Assembly: GCA_947034885.2 (NCBI GenBank)
Contig: OX344753.2
Span: forward strand, 17,484,001-17,548,000
Origin: Thuidium tamariscinum
Lineage: Eukaryota > Streptophyta > Bryopsida > Hypnales > Thuidiaceae
Length of the DNA: 64,000 nucleotides
Direction: 5' to 3'
Of this stretch, positions 34,907-52,216 are shown one piece after another. Position 1 is the stretch's first letter. Each line of letters opens with the position of its first letter. The position numbers and the translations under genes are program-made. The notes under the pieces are model-generated. The model made no database searches and had not been told where the DNA came from. It saw only the letters and a program-made list of their open reading frames with translations.

Positions 34907-37900
34907 TTAAAGGTCCTTAAAGAGTAGTTGATCATCAGCTGAAAGGACAAACTCATGTTTCATAGGACCTAGCTTTGAATAATCATCAAAACAACTTGTA
35001 TCATCTTTAGACTGTACCCACCAACAACCAAAAATCAAGAAGTGTCATTTGTGTTCATTTAGAAAAAACAATACAATTCAATGTGATATAAAATTTATTA
35101 TGTGTACAGAATAAACTACTGCAATTTGATAAAGTATTATAAATTTTTTTTATTTTGTCTTAAAAGAGAATTAATATTACTTTTAACCAAAATGTTGACC
35201 CATATTTTATAGAATACTTTTTACTAAATGCTTAAAACAAAAATTATCTTTGAAATATATTTTTTATATTAAAAAAAATATCAAGGTCTTTATATATGTA
35301 AATCTAAAATTAAACATACAGAAACTTTAGGCCGAATTGGAGGAATGTCTTTCTTTTCAAGAACAGCATCCCAATCAACAGTTTGAAACCATGCATGAGT
35401 TTTTATGTCCTTAACACCTCCTTTCAAACACCCGATCCTATAAAATTATATATAATCAATATTTTAAACTAGTATATATTTTGTTGCATATTTTAAAAAG
35501 TAGATACTACAACAAAATTGTAAATGATAAGAGGAAAATCATATTATTCATTGGCCAACTTCAAAAATTTATATTGTATACTCAATGAACAATACCTCTT
35601 AGTCAAATCAGCTACTAAAAGTTTCTTCAACAAATCTTTTGCACTACATAGCAATACCATCAAATGATATACATTTTATAATCACTTGAATGATTTGATA
35701 ATGAATAAAAATAGAATTTATTTCAATCTTAAATATAATTTTTCTTACTAAATCTTGGAATAGATTGATTTCTTCAAACCTAAGAGATCTTTTTGTAAAA
35801 ATTGTTGCCTAATTTTAAGTTACTAAAAGAGTTGAGACATATTGAAACAAGTTATCATCATGTAGTTTTATTATGAATTAATACTAATATTGCAAAGACA
35901 AATTTATTAAAAAAAATAATGCAACTACTTAATTTTTTCCTTTCAACAAGTATATACTATTTGGAGAAAGTTTTTCTTTTAGCATATATATATTTTTTAA
36001 ATGAAAATGATGAAATTTTATCCAAAATTTACTAAAACTACTCTTTAATTTAAAGTTTAAAATTCAAGAGTAATTTTAGTAAATTTTTCATAGAAACAAA
36101 ATATGATGCTTCTTATTTGACAAAAAATTGTAAATTTGTAGTCTTTAGTTCTTAAAGATCAACAAGTAGTTTAAATTTTCAATATTATAAAGATGTATTA
36201 TTGGATACAACCTAGAATAATAATTTAACAATTACTCTCAAAAAACATTTGGAAAATATAATCCATAGATCATTTCTATATGGTTAAATCAACTACTGTA
36301 GATTATATTTTGGCAACTTCTATCTCTTTGTCCCTTCATTACACATAATTGCAATTTTGACAATCTAAATGATTTGAATGATATATTTTTAATTTGAACT
36401 CAATAAATAAACAAAACTTACGTAGCCTAATTTCCACATTCATATGAAATTTTAAGAAGAATGAAAAATTAACTAATTGATTACAATTTGAATTTTTGGT
36501 TCATAACTATAGCCTACTAAATTTTGGAATATAAAAAAACATAGAAATTTGTTTTTTCCTTTGATGCTTTATACCATAGCACACACCTTTGATGAAAATG
36601 TTCATATTTATAAATATTTTTGGAATTATCATGAATTTTCTTATTTTCTTTGTAAAATGTTATAAGAGTTCCAAATCTTCCCCTCGAATTCTTAAATTTT
36701 TGGTGACTTAGAAAAGGCATGTGATTCATTTCTAGAAATGAAAAAGATAATAATCTTTGAATATTTATAATGACTAAATGGGTCTTAGAAATTGAAAATA
36801 ATTGAAGCTTTACAATAACAATAAGCCTATCCTTGCATCGTATGCTAGTTAATAGGCTTAAAATAAGGTGATTTATGTTTACTCAATCCCATGTACTTAG
36901 ATAGATATGTAAGGCATGGAGTAAGGTGGCTACAAGTAAAATCACACTTTGTCTAAAATCACCATCATCACTACATCTACATTTCCAAAATCTATATGTA
37001 CGTATGTTGAAAAAACAATTTTAGAACACCTCCCATTCATAACTATTGTATGTGGTATCTAAAATGTTGCATTCTTTGGTGAGTCAAAATCCTCTTTCAA
37101 TTGCCAATAAGAAAAGAGGAAAATTGGACCAATCTAATAATAATAATAATAGTATTTAGTAACTAGGTACAATAGCACAAAGTGATGTTTTTTAAATATC
37201 TACTTTACCCTTAAAGGACTATCTATCCCCTAGAGATATACAATTTTGTAAGAATTTTGTAGATATATAATTTTTATTTCAATTGGTGCTTAGGAGCAAA
37301 AATAATGGCACTATAAGCTAAAATGGAGTTTGGCAAGTAGTACAAAAAAATACAAAAAGTCAAAATATTAAAAAAAAAAATTCACTCAAAGATTATATTT
37401 CTTTTCTATATGTGAAGCTTTCTTTCATTCTATTTAGAATAGTAAAGAGAAAGTTATGGATAATCTTAGTTTTTTGGACAATCTAAACATCTTTTTGAAA
37501 AAAACACTTATAGAATTCATTTTTGAATGCAATTTTCAAAATTTCTCAAAAGAAATTGCTAGACAAGGTTAGATTTCCTTACTAGAATAGTATCACCATT
37601 GAAATGATTGTAATTCAATTCCATCTTAAAGCTATAAACAATTTAGTTTTTTCTTGAACCTACCTCTACTTAACAAATTTTTAATGAGCAAAAAGGGAGA
37701 GGGGGTGTATGTTTCCTAAATTTTTTTGGTAGATTCTCAACTCAACTATTTAACATAAATAAGTAAAAAAATTTATCAATAGTGCAAAAATTTTGAACTA
37801 AAAAAGATTCAAAGCCAAAGAATCTAGTCAAGCAAGGTGTAGAAAACTTGTTTTCTTCACTTTAAGTGCAATTATCTTACAATCTACACAATCAAAGTTT

Positions 37901-40900
37901 CTGAAATTTCTTCCACGTCTTCATATACTAATTAAGTATAAGATCCTATAAAAAAACACTTAAAACTGTCATTTCTATTGCAAAGAAAAAAAGACTATCA
38001 CATTGGTCCTTTAGGGTTTAGGGTGGAGACAAGAGTACCTTCTTGAAAAATGCCCAGGAAACTGCACTTTTCCACTGAGGATCTTTTGGTAAGTGCCAAC
38101 AGCATCTGTAAAGTAGAAACAGGTCAGAATTCAGTGGTTCAAACTGCCATCATGTGATATATCAATCTTTCATTGCAGGTTCAACATAAAATTAAGAAAT
38201 TACTGCCCCCCCAATGCCACATGACATCTCACTAAATTGGCCAACAACCATGATACACAAACGTGGAAGTTCAATTCAGACAAGATCAGTTTACCAATCT
38301 ACTTTCAAATGTGTGCTACCGTATTTAACAGCCAGATAACATTTACTCTAGATGGCATGCTTATATTACACAATGTACACGATTACACTCAAAATCCCCA
38401 ACACATTATATGTCACAGTTCTTGAACTATGTCTTAGGTTGGAGCACCCCAGTGATTATCTCACCATCATCATAAAAAGGAGGATAACCAGCCAGCATCT
38501 CATATATCAGAACTCCAAAAGTCCACCTGCCTTACAGCAGACCAAATAATCATTTGTTAAATTGCATGTAAAATGAGAAACAAAATGGTGTCCATGTTCA
38601 AAGACAAATCAACTCATAAGTTTCATAAGCAGATTTAAACCTTAGGGGTTTCATTGACCAATTCTAGACAAGTTGGGTAACAGAGTCCCTGACAGAAACA
38701 GGGCAGATTTCCACCAGAATTTCATAGACCTAAAGTCTTAAGTTGTATTGAGAACACTATGGCTGATGGCTGATGGGTGAATTTCATCATAGTGTTTACC
38801 CATCACCCATCACCATCACCCATCAGCAATCACCATAGTGAATTTCATAGACCTAAAGTCTCAAGTTGCCATCACCCATCAGCAATAGTGCACCAGAGTA
38901 TGAAAAGTGAGATTTGTTTCCATCCCTACATTGTGCTTGAAGAACAGCAGAATCACTGAGTAAATAATGTCTGCCACTTCTATCAGAACTTTAATCATAA
39001 GCAATGATAAATACTTTACCAGTCAACAGGCTTGCCATGACCTTTATTCAAAATGATCTCAGGTGCAAGATAATCAGGTGTTCCTGCATTAAGCCCCTAC
39101 AGAGACCAGTTACAACCACAAGCAACTACAAATGCTGTAATACAATTGAACTACTTTAAAAGAACTACCCTATGCATTTAACAATAATTCCATGCAGAGG
39201 TAGGACGTAACAGGGTCTTACCACACAATGTATATGTTCTGCGGTCAATTTGCTTAGCAAACCCAAAATCAGTGACCTTGATGTTGCCTTTCTCATCAAG
39301 CAGCAGATTCTCAGGCTAGCAGCAGGAAACTCCCCAATATTCAATAGACCTTTAAACAAACTGGATACCTCCTCTAAACACAAGTAACCTTGTGAAACCA
39401 TTTTGAGAGAAATAAGTCTCAGGGTGCGAAGTATCTACCTTGAGGTCTCGGTATATGATATCCATGTTATGCAAATACTCAAATGCACACAGCACTTGAG
39501 AGGCATAAAATCTCTGCCATGGCCGTCAATGTGTTAGACTCAGTTGAATTTGGAATGTCACAATGCCATAGGTCATTCAGCTTGAACATCATTGTAAGTA
39601 GAAGGCATGTTTGGCACTAAATAATTCAAATTTTGTGAATCAAAAAAGGATTCACGTGTCACGTAGTAAGAAACTCTTGAACAAAAGACAAAAGAGGAAA
39701 TTTCATTTCGGCAGCTAAGTGCTGAGCTCACCCTCCAGTTATGGTGATTGGACTGGCTACCCCTTTTTTCCTATTTAGTGAACGATACACTAATTTCATG
39801 GGCCCATGATACACTACGAACACCACATATTATTGTACCTATTGATAAACGCAATTGATTGATGCTCACTGTTTTTGCTTATAAACCAGTTCTATGGACT
39901 GAGTGCAAGTAGATAAATGTAAACTGATCCACGAACAAATTAACATTGCATCATTTTGAACACTCTCAGTGAGGATGAGTTATTCTTCAAGAATGGCTTA
40001 CAGTAGTCTGCTCATCAAATCGCCCAGTACTGCGAAGGTACGTGAAGAACTCGCCCCTGAAAAAACACAATCAAGCCTTATAAGAAAACATCATAGAACA
40101 CAACGTGTCAATCAGACTCTTACTGCAACTAGAATCATTCTCCAGGAAATCCAGGCCACCCTTACCCACAAACATATTCTATGATAAGATGCACACACTG
40201 ATCATCTTGGCAATATCCAAGCAGATTAACCACGAAAGGATGCGATATCCTGGCTAAGATGGACTTCTCTTGCTTCACGTGCAACACCTGCCACATCAAC
40301 CCCACCATGAAGTGTCAATCTTAAGGTATATAAATTACATAACAATTCACATGATCTGAACTTGCATGTAATATCTGTTGACAGTACCTTTCATCTCAAC
40401 GAGACTCTTGCTAATACATGCAACTAGTTCGATTGTCAACCCATTTAGATCCAATAGGATTTTCAGTCAGATTACTGTTTCAAGAACATAATTACATATA
40501 AGAATCTTCATTATAATGAAGATATGATTCATCGAGAGAGCTTCCTGTGATCACAGTGACCATATAAGAGTCTACTTTTGTATCATGGGAGGCCACTGTA
40601 GTCAGAGTAAATTGCGGGAAAGATTCTCTTTATAACGTCGTCTAAAAGACGTATGAATTACGGTAATCTATATACTGATTAACATACTGTTATTGGAAAA
40701 ATTATTACTCCGTCATGCATACTCATTGTTTTGTGATTCCTAATCTGTGCATTAGATGCAAGAATACCACTGTGTACTAAATCAAAATGAAGTCAAGAAT
40801 GCGTTACCTGCTTCGTTTTCACAATGGAAGCCTTGGACAAAGATTTGGTGGCACAAAGTGTACCCGTGGGAGTGTGAGTTGCCAAATGAACTCGACCAAA

Positions 40901-41947
40901 ACTTCCCGTCCCCAAAATCGGACCCAGCTTGAAGTCGGTGAATTTACAGTCCTCAAGCCACACCTACCAAAATCCCTCATGACCAACAATATCAAAAAAC
41001 ACACGAAAACTAAGACTCTTGCCTAAAATGTACATGCCCTAAAACATGAGAACCCCGGAACAATTCCAATTCCACCTACACTCACTACTTCGAAAAAATC
41101 ATGGAAAAATTCACACGAGTCCAAAAACTACATGATAATCTGCGCTGAAATCCTCTTTCAATTGCCCACAAGTAACAACAAAACTAAGACACTTTCATCA
41201 ATTCTCATTACATCTGTAATCTCCACTTTGAAGATTCACAACATACTCACAAGGTGTCCAAAAAACACATACTAAGGTGCGCTGCAATCCTCTTTCCAAT
41301 TCCCACACGATCCAACAAAAACTGGATGAATCTTGAGGGAATTTGAGCATGGCTCCTACAGAAAAAGTGCCTTCGTAGGAGCTATGCTAACCCTAATCTC
41401 TGCAATCGAATGCAAGAGTCCCCAAGTATGCCTTCCTCTGAAGACATGCAACAATCTGATAATGTAGCAATGACGCAGAACATTTCAAAGGATCATCATA
41501 CTACAAAGCTCTGAGCGTAGTGTCCTCGAACGATCCTCGGTGTACACAACTCAAATCGCAAATTGCAAAGATATCACGAATCCCAAAGATACCACCCATC
41601 CAATCACAAATTCCATGAACCATTCAATTCATTGCTTCCCCTTGGAGTACCTTCTTGGCGGGGGCCGCGTCATCCCCTCCTCCGTCAGACGGTCCAGACG
41701 ACCCCTTCGATTTGGAAAAGAGTCGGCCAAACATGTCTCACAGTCGGTCACCCGCCCTCACTCACCCAAAAGCACAATAGCCTGGTAACCACTCCTCCAA
41801 CGACCTTCATGAATTCTACGATCCCTTCTTGGACCACCCAACACCGCGTGATGAATTCTACGAGCGGGCATAATGAGAATCTCGAGACATTGCTGCAATT
41901 ACTTCATGGTTTTGTGATGCGCGCATTCCATTCAATCGAAGCAGCAT
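34907..41947 (-). CDS. cAMP-dependent protein kinase catalytic subunit (PKA-C) homologue
   Basis: AGC-group Ser/Thr kinase. Twelve exons, listed in transcript order: 41903-41947 (tentative), 40808-40963, 40166-40287, 40002-40056, 39439-39513, 39222-39315, 39020-39083, 38465-38526, 38039-38105, 35596-35643, 35320-35437, 34907-35011. All phases close, giving about 336 residues against 350 in mammals. From the glycine loop through the activation-loop Thr, numbering is mammalian minus 17: GTGSFGRV (33-40), Lys55, Glu74, YRDLKPEN with Asp149, DFG Asp167, and activation-loop Thr180 in [15 protein letters not shown]. The Glu residues that select basic substrates are kept, with Asp at the position equal to Glu203. 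The C-tail has SCFDDY but ends FKDL instead of FxxF. The first exon ([15 protein letters not shown]) was chosen for phase and length; the frame is open further upstream, so a longer start is possible. cAMP control through a regulatory subunit is expected from the family but not seen here. Confidence 0.9.
36925..37205. mobile_element. Diverged AGGTGGGTACACC-family copy in a PKA intron
   Basis: The left end TAAGGTGGCTAC and the internal words TACATTTCCAAAATC, TAACTATTGTATGTGGTATC, TGCATTCTTTGGTG and TAGTAACTAGGTACAAT follow the order of the intact copies. Several positions and the right end are degraded. It lies in the 2.4-kb intron between the exons at 35596 and 38039. Confidence 0.55.
37208..38016. 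mobile_element. piggyBac-like non-autonomous element in a PKA intron
   Basis: TTTA (37204-37207) precedes CCCTTAAAGGACTATC and GGTCCTTTAGGG is followed by TTTA (38017-38020). The interior near the right end (CAATCTACACAATCAAAGTTTCTGAAATTTCTTCCAC, then AAGATCCTA and CATTTCTATTGCAAAG) parallels the copy at 58925-59864. It is about 809 bp. Flanks are TTTA rather than TTAA on both sides. It ends 22 bases from the boundary of the exon at 38039-38105, close to that exon's donor site. Confidence 0.6.
38700..38900. repeat. Short duplicated segment and CATCACC repeats in a PKA intron
   Basis: TTTCATAGACCTAAAGTCT occurs at about 38721 and 38847. Between and after the two lie CATCACCCATCA-type short repeats and the inverted GATGGCTGATGG. 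It lies in the intron between the exons at 38465 and 39020. Confidence 0.65.
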
Positions 41948-42240
41948 CGACAGCAGTTGCGAAAGATGAGACTGTATGCAGGGAGACTTGGGTGGAGACG
42001 ACTGCCGCCGCCATGATTCCTGTGAACGTGTTTGGTTGGTAGCAATGGGGAGTGCCGGGACACTTGTAACCGAACCCAGAGGTCTCCTTTGGCCGGAAGT
42101 GGGAATGATGGGGTACCGGTGCAGGGGGGCGGTGGGGAGAGTACCGGGAGGATAGTACAGTACTACCGTATCTGTAATCTTGGAATGGACCCTACAATTT
42201 AGGATAAAATGGATATAATGTAGTTCTAACAAGGAACTAA
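41640..42240 (-). promoter_or_regulatory. Probable 5' leader and promoter region of the PKA gene
   Basis: G+C rises sharply here relative to the DNA on either side, around and upstream of the proposed first exon. A separate ATG at 42014 (minus strand) opens a 36-codon frame beginning MAAAVVST that stops at about 41904, overlapping the proposed start in another frame. If the leader includes it, it is an upstream frame. Confidence 0.4.
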
Positions 42241-42714
42241 GATAGACAACAAATGGGCTATAGAAGAAGTGAGGGCATATTCAAGTGTGAGAGTAATGTT
42301 TTTGGGTTGCAATGTGGATTGGTTTAACATGCACTGCAATTCAGTTTTAAAAGTTTTAATATGTGTACATTAATGTATTTAAAATCAAATTTGGCTAGTC
42401 AACAACTTCTTTGAAATGTTTATTGAATCTAAAAACCATAAAAACTGCCTTTGGTCACTTTAAGGATCTTCTTTTGCAAGTCAACAAGTTGTTTTTAGAT
42501 TACCCCATTCCACATGTGTTTGCATATTGTCAAACCTACAATCATGAATAAATATTTAGGATTGACATCTTAGAAAAATCATAACTAATTCAATATTGCT
42601 CTCAGAATTATGAAACCACTTTTGTTGCATGCAACATCCATTTTTTCTTCTTTTAGAAGGAGAAAAAAATAATTCCATTGATATAAGTCTACAAAAAAGG
42701 CAACCAATCCTTAA

Positions 42715-43512
42715 CCCCTATATGCCCAAGCCTTTTCAAGTGTGTTTTGACTATGAATAATGTGCATGGACTTGTAGTCATCCCTAATAAAGCAAATTGA
42801 TTTTTTTCAAAATCTAACCGCATAGATGTTTAAAGAGCTTGTTTATTAGTAAATATACAATTTTGAGCACAAAATTGCATTGGAATTGTAAGATTATAAC
42901 AAGAGAAGAGTACATTTTCTATATTTAGTATGCTACCTTTTTCCACAATGTTTCTCAAATTTGCATATAAATTTTTGGGGGGATTTGAGGTGACATGAAC
43001 AACTACAAAAAGTGTTAGCACACTAGAATGCACTTCTAAAAAACTTAATTTTACATGAAAAGCTATTAAATTCAATACATAATCCACCTTGCAATTGTTG
43101 AAATGCAATTATTTTGATAAATAGAAATTGCAAATAACTCCAAATTAATTGTTGTATGTTTAAATTTTCAATGGTGAATGTCATGAAAACACTTTCCTCT
43201 TTCCATTGGGACCATTTTCAAAGTAAATGGATATGTAAAATTTTTTAGATCTCAAATTAAGTGAAATTGCATAAAGCTAGGAAATGAAGTAAAATTGGCA
43301 GGCTTTACACTTCACTTATGGTACATGTATGCCTTTGAAGACCTTTCAATAATCAAATATGTACTTTTTTAAGTGAAAAATGAAAGTTTTCAATAGTTAA
43401 TCCTTAAAACTGCTCGAATTTTTTTTAAACGGTCACAAGAATTTAACTACCCATTCAAAAATGGGCCGAAATTTTCAGATCGACCATATATGGTCGATTG
43501 AGCACTTAGGGG
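42715..43512. mobile_element. piggyBac-like non-autonomous element
   Basis: TTAA (42711-42714) precedes CCCCTATATGCCCAAGCC, and GAGCACTTAGGGG is followed by TTAA (43513-43516). It is about 798 bp. The left end is close to that of the element at 8834. An internal CGACCATATATGGTCG palindrome lies just inside the right end. No transposase frame. Confidence 0.65.
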
Positions 43513-43519
43513 TTAAATG

Positions 43520-45530
43520 GTTGCTTTCTAAGCACACAAAGTTAATGCCAAGTCTAATAGTCTATTAGAGACGTCCATATCTATACATTTTACTAACCTA
43601 GGGGTATAAAAAGAAGGTTTGCATTATGAGTTACAACATCTTCTTGACTATCTAATGAAATGGTAAAAGAATTTACCTTGAAAATTAGACTAGGCATTAT
43701 GGGATTGTTCATGTGACCATGAATGGAAGATGAAGAAGTTTGTTATATATAGGGCAACATCAAAAACTTCAAGGCATGTGAATATGGTGCCATGTGGTGC
43801 ATTGAAATGTAATAAAGTTAATTTAGTGCCAACCTCCATACCAACCCAATATGGGTAAAATGATACTAAAATGACTTATATTATCATGAGTGTGGCCTTT
43901 TGGCACCAAAACAATTTGGTCCAACTTTTCTGACGAATGCTTAATATAGAAGGAATGTGGGAAAGAAATTACCAACAAGAAGGGTGGAGCCTAATGAAGA
44001 GGCTCTTTTATTCTTTGAATTTTTGAAGAAGAAAGCTAAAAATCCAATTTAAATTGGCACTAGGAAAATTTACCCAAATGTATGGAAAGAGTTTGTTGAT
44101 GGATGATGAACTTGTAATTTCCAACTACACAATGAAACTTTGATTATTCTTTATTATATATTTAGTATGCAAAGCAAATTTTTTGATTCTGGTTTAGGCT
44201 ATTTTTAAAAGTTTTTTTACTAATTTTATTTTCTCTTTTTACTAAAAAAAAACAAATTTTGGAGCCCTAGCTTTGATGGAGTTGACATAAATTATGTACC
44301 CATGTTGCTAACATCAAGATCAATGTTGAATGGGATGATGTGTGTAGTGCAATGTATTTAAAGTTTGACATGTAAACATTGATTCTATTGGTGGATAAGC
44401 AAATTATTTGTAACCTTGAAAGAACTCAACCCCATCATTGAAGAGAAGGATGCTTACTCATTTTAGTCCCTTCAAATTGAGTCCCTTTTCTACACTTGTA
44501 CAAGATTGAATCCTATAACACTCATTATTGAAGCTATGAAAAAGCAACATGTACTATCAACATACATTCATGGAAGTGCTCCATTTTAGAGCTTGCTCGC
44601 TTTTAGAACCTCCTACCTTATAGAGCTTTTGTGGAGCCAATATTATCATTTGACTTTTAATTTGTTAGCAAGTTTCATCTATAGAAGTCTTCCCATTTTT
44701 TTTAGCATGCTTTAAAATTTAGATCCAATTTTCTCTATATTCAATTCACAAATCTTTGAAGATTGTCACATCAATGCTTAAGTACTACATTTGATAACCA
44801 TTTAGCCATCCTAGTGCTTAAGTGCTTTATAAGGGACTCATCTATAGTGGATTAAAAATATCAATGCACATTATAATGCATATGATTGCCAAAATATTCA
44901 TCTTAAACTTGATTTTGGAATCAAAACCATTTCATAAAGGCAATAAAAATTCATGTTATTGATCATTACATCACTCAAGTATATACACAAAAATGATAGC
45001 CTTTTTCCCAATGTAAGTGGGCCTTGCAATAATATACAACATTGAATGAACAAGAATTTGAATTTTGAATACATGTGTGATCAAACACTTTCAAACTTCA
45101 TAAATTTTTGGAACAATATCTAAGCCCAAAATTAGTTGTCTTGTGATACTTAATTGGACACTAGGAGAAGTCCATACCATATCACCTTAAAGACAAAAGG
45201 TAGATACTCTAAAAATTATAAAATATTTAACTTAGATTCAATAGTATTCTATAATTACATGATAATTTAGAAGAGCTCTCAAATGTTTTTGATCCATAGA
45301 AAATATACATTTGATAAGATATCCTTGTAGAGTAGGGTCATTGCAAGGAGGAACTTTCCAGATTTTGCTCAAAACAACATTTATTTGAAGTAAACACTTT
45401 AAAATATTTGTAAAACATTGCTAATTAAGGCATTGGCTAAATCTCTTTACTTAATCAAATAAGGAATTACAATGTCCATTTCAGTTTCAAACCATGAATA
45501 CTTCTATAAAATAAAAGGCATAAAATTAGA
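43520..45530. other. AT-rich intergenic DNA with repeat fragments
   Basis: No gene recognised. ACCAACAAGAAGGGTGGAGCCTAATGAAGAGG near 43970 resembles ACAAGGAGGGTAAAGCCCAATGAGGAGG near 31990, so both are pieces of one dispersed repeat. The end of an AGGTAGGAGGCTC-type element lies near 44580-44625. Confidence 0.45.
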
Positions 45531-45539
45531 TAGGCTAAT

Positions 45540-46229
45540 TATGATAACGACTTAAAAACAATGAACTAAGTGTCGTGCAACCATTACATGAGACAATCCT
45601 CAAATTTAGAAATTTTACATGGACAAGAAATCTTATATTGAGCTTGGGAACCCAAGCAAACACAACCTGTTCAAGTAGAACCAAGCGTTGAAATTCCAAG
45701 GACTGAAAAAAGTATTGTAACATTGGTTTCCCCAACTCCATGAACACTTCTCAAAAGCTGTAGGACCTAGAATCGGAAATCTGCATTGCCAACAGAAGGC
45801 ACGGAAACTTCGCAAAAATGCCCAGTCAGCTTGACTGTTGAATATTAAACACATTGATGCTATATCACCATCAAAACCAAGCCAATTTCTTGAACTTCTT
45901 TAGTTCCTGGTATTACTTTCCAACCTCTGCTACTCTGCTACTCTGCAAGCCAAGCTGATTTGACACTTTTAGCAAGTATTACTCTACAGTGGGTGGTGAT
46001 ATTACACTGTCAATAATCATTCCCAACAACTCCTCTACGAACCTAAGATAACCTAAACTTTCAGTGCAAGCTCCAATCTTCCACATCTTCCAAATGAGAC
46101 GAATCGAGTGGATGACAGGGGTCCAGGTAAGAATTCAAATCAGCAAACAAATTTGTTAAAATTGCACCCAGGGATAACGTGCAAATTCCACTATTTTCAC
46201 GTAGCTCTTTAAATTAGCAGCCCTTTGCC
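45540..46229 (-). other. Probable 3' untranslated region of the DEAD-box gene
   Basis: G+C remains moderately raised directly downstream of the helicase stop codon and falls to background near 45540. No independent gene is visible; the minus-strand frames here have no known motif. Confidence 0.4.
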
Positions 46230-50826
<4,597 letters not shown>

Positions 50827-51400
50827 TTTCACCGACCTTCACACGAATTAAGTTATTCCAAGTAAAATCTGAAACAACGCAACACGAATAACACTTAGTC
50901 CCCTTCCACACCCCAAACCCTTAATCATTACAAAATTCGACCAGCACACACCATCAGCAGGCAAACTTGCTCATAGAGAGGCCAAATCAACAATAAAGCA
51001 GATACTCGTTAAGAAACAACCGCAAGCAATCACGCTCATCAGAAACCCTAATGGAAAAAACATCACCACAAACTCCAGAAGACTCCAGAAATTTCAAATT
51101 AAAATAACTCTCGCAGAGAATTGAAAGTCAGAAGAGTACGCATACAGGAGAGAAGCAAAACAAGGCCGAAGAGAGGTCTGCAAATTACAGACGATGGAGC
51201 ACCTGGTTGCCGAAACTTCACAAAGCCGGCAACGGAAGTTGTCGAGGCAGGAGTGAGCGCCTGCAACACTTCTAAGCTTAAGGCAGCGAGCAGTCAAAAA
51301 AGCCACCCCGATAGAGATTGAGGTTGATACCCGGGATTTCGCGGTTTTCGGGCCCCGGGTGGAACCAGCCAAAGGAGACCGCCTCTAAGTTAAAATTCTC
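50827..51400 (-). promoter_or_regulatory. 5' leader and promoter region of the helicase gene
   Basis: A GC-rich patch at about 51120-51400 upstream of the ATG is the likely transcription start region. Pyrimidine-rich and AG-ending stretches between it and the ATG suggest a leader intron whose borders I could not fix. Beyond 51420 composition drops abruptly to intergenic background. Confidence 0.4.
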
Positions 51401-51643
51401 GGCGGTTAAGAATTTCGAATTCCCCATAAATAAAGTCATTTTGTAAAAAAAAAGTGCCACGTGTCATCTTTTGATTAGTGTGAGGTGTCAATTTAGATCT
51501 TCATATATGAGTAGTTGGGATCTTTAACAATAATATTGTATATAAGAATAGTATGAGTCTCTTTTGCATTCTTAAAAAGAGAAGCCCAAATATTGAACTT
51601 TTCTTATTTTTTGAAATTTATAACTAATTGTTTTCAACATTAA

Positions 51644-52212
51644 CCCTAGAGCGTCTAGAATCATGTCCAAAATTGACAATTTGGAAAGAATCATTATAAA
51701 GTCCTCTTTGGAAGAATATTTTGGGATTGTGATACAATCAAAAGTTATAAATTTTGAATTTTAGATTCTATCCATATAGTTAGATTCTCTAATGCTTTCA
51801 CCAATATTTTTCTATAAATTTTGAAAGGAAAATTTCAAAATTCCTTCAAAATTCAATCACAAGCAAAATATTGTCATTTTCAAAGTGAAACTTGTTGGAG
51901 TGGGTTTGAAATGAGGTTCTCTTCATATGGTGATTTTTTGAAGTCTTTTTGTTCTTTAATTCTATGACCTCATTTTTGCAAATTTGGTTTTTAACTACAG
52001 TCAACACAAAGTCAACCACTTGACATACTTCAACATTTGTAATTTTAGAAATTCATATATTCTAGTAATACCAAATCCAAACCTTGGATAGAACAAAAAC
52101 TTCATAAAGAATTTCTAAAAATTAAGATGACTTCCATCCAAGCAATAACAAGAGAGAAAAGTAATTTTGAATTTGTTCATTGTCCAGAAATTGACGTTGG
52201 CACACTCCAAGG
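51644..52212. mobile_element. piggyBac-like non-autonomous element, CCCTAGAG subfamily, copy 1
   Basis: TTAA (51640-51643) precedes CCCTAGAGCGTCTAGAATC, and GGCACACTCCAAGG is followed by TTAA (52213-52216). Reverse-complemented, the right end reads CCTTGGAGTG against CCCTAGAGCG on the left. The 569-bp body is nearly collinear with the copy at 56525-57092, for example GAAACTTGTTGGAGTGGGTT and AATTCTATGACCTCATTTTT. Non-coding. Confidence 0.75.
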
Positions 52213-52216
52213 TTAA

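Noticed and set aside
41858-42232. 124-codon minus-strand frame upstream of PKA
   Set aside because: Only its last in-frame part before 41903 is used as the tentative first PKA exon; the remainder has no PKA-like sequence and may be leader.
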